From the NCBI RefSeq assembly GCF_017308015.1, contig NZ_JAFKFW010000008.1, positions 62,001 through 126,000 on the forward strand: a stretch of DNA of 64,000 nucleotides, in the 5' to 3' direction. Below, one piece after another: positions 63,491 to 64,000 of the stretch (within the stretch, counting starts at the first letter, position 1; each line of letters begins with the position of its first letter). Both the position numbers and the translations under genes were made by a program. A model generated the notes under the pieces. The model was given only the letters and a program-made list of their open reading frames with translations, made no database searches and had not been told where the DNA came from. This stretch comes from Allobosea sp. (GTDB lineage: Bacteria > Pseudomonadota > Alphaproteobacteria > Rhizobiales > Beijerinckiaceae).

Positions 63491-64000
63491 TCACGGCGGT
63501 AGGCTGGGCGCTCCGCCGGGATTTTGTAGCAGGATCGGGGGCTTGTTGCCGATGGCCCCGTGTGGCCGATCCTCGTTGTAGTATTTGACCCAAGCCTCCA
63601 TCTTTTCGGCCGCATCCGCAAGGGTCAGGAACCAGTGCGTGTTCAGGCACTCGCTGCGGAAGCGTCCGTTGAACGCCTCGATGAAGGCGTTGTCGGTCGG
63701 TTTCCCCGGGCGGGAGAAGTCCAGTGTGACGCCCTTGGCATAGGCTCACAGGTCGAGGTCGCGGCTGACGAACTCGGACCCCTGATCGACCCGGATCGTC
63801 TTCGGATAGCCCAGTTTCGCGCAGACCCTCTCCAGCGTGGCGACGACATCCTCGGCCCGGTAGCTGAAGCGGGGATCGACAGTCGGTGAGAAGCGCGAGA
63901 AGGTGTCGACCACCGTCAGCACTCGGATTTTGCGGCCTGTCGCCAGTTGGTCATGGACAAAATCCATTGCCCAGACATCGTTCGGCCGCGTCGCCGGCGC
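63491..64000 (-). pseudogene. IS3-family transposase OrfB, cut by the window edge and carrying an internal stop
   Basis: Minus-strand codons encode the rve core: DVWAMDFVHDQLATGRKIRV with the first Asp, IRVDQGSEFVSRDL with the second, and FSRPGKPTDNAFIEAFNGRF with the Glu, ending GGAPSLPP. Between SRDLDL and AYAKGVTL there is TGA (63746-63748) where relatives have a Trp (TGG), a single-base nonsense change. The gene start lies beyond position 64000. Confidence 0.85.

Overview
The window is GC-rich (roughly 65% by eye) and looks like the chromosome of a Hyphomicrobiales alphaproteobacterium. A Bosea-like organism is my best guess. The reasons are a BcsN-type cellulose operon, a BigR/persulfide-dioxygenase operon, an ECF-sigma-linked SorT-type sulfite dehydrogenase, a CtrA-like box and many GTG/TTG starts. 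The genus is an inference; no rRNA gene is present to test it.

Layout. 1-14.7 kb is ordinary metabolism: a histone-deacetylase-family amidohydrolase cut by the left edge, an L,D-transpeptidase, a class III aminotransferase, an amidase/MarR pair divergent from an acyl-CoA synthetase, an MBL hydrolase with two tiny genes, tRNA-Pro and tRNA-Gln, the blh-bigR-YeeE-type sulfide/persulfide operon behind a perfect 14-bp palindrome, and a succinate CoA-transferase. 15.1-24.4 kb is a cellulose operon (bcsN, bcsA, bcsB, bcsZ and a large TPR gene) behind a CtrA-like box. 24.6-27.9 kb is divergent oxyR-katG. 28.0-31.5 kb is an ECF sigma/anti-sigma pair followed by a good ECF promoter and a sulfite dehydrogenase with two c-type cytochromes.

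31.6-38.3 kb (minus strand) is the most unusual part. A clear TPP riboswitch heads seven tightly packed genes: a LuxE-like acyl-protein synthetase, a LuxC-like acyl-CoA reductase, an ABC transporter of the NMT1/ThiY class, a short-chain dehydrogenase and an uncharacterised TIM-barrel protein. Together they look like uptake plus carboxylate-to-alcohol reduction of a thiamin-related compound. I do not know this as a described pathway.

38.8-40.2 kb carries manC. 40.8-55.7 kb is an accessory island of phage and IS debris: a ParB-methyltransferase/DUF5681/terminase cassette, two broken endolysin genes, an IS30 element inserted in an already frameshifted IS3 element, an IS110 fragment, a PEP-CTERM protein with two truncated relatives inside a duplicated ~600-bp unit, and an ERF/YqaJ/HNH recombination module with an XRE regulator. 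No integrase or structural phage genes are seen. 55.7-63.2 kb returns to core functions: the dTDP-rhamnose genes rfbBCDA, a 3-oxoadipyl-CoA-type thiolase, a UDP-glucuronate 4-epimerase and a phosphomannomutase. With manC these point to surface polysaccharide synthesis. The right edge cuts an IS3-family transposase that already has an internal stop.
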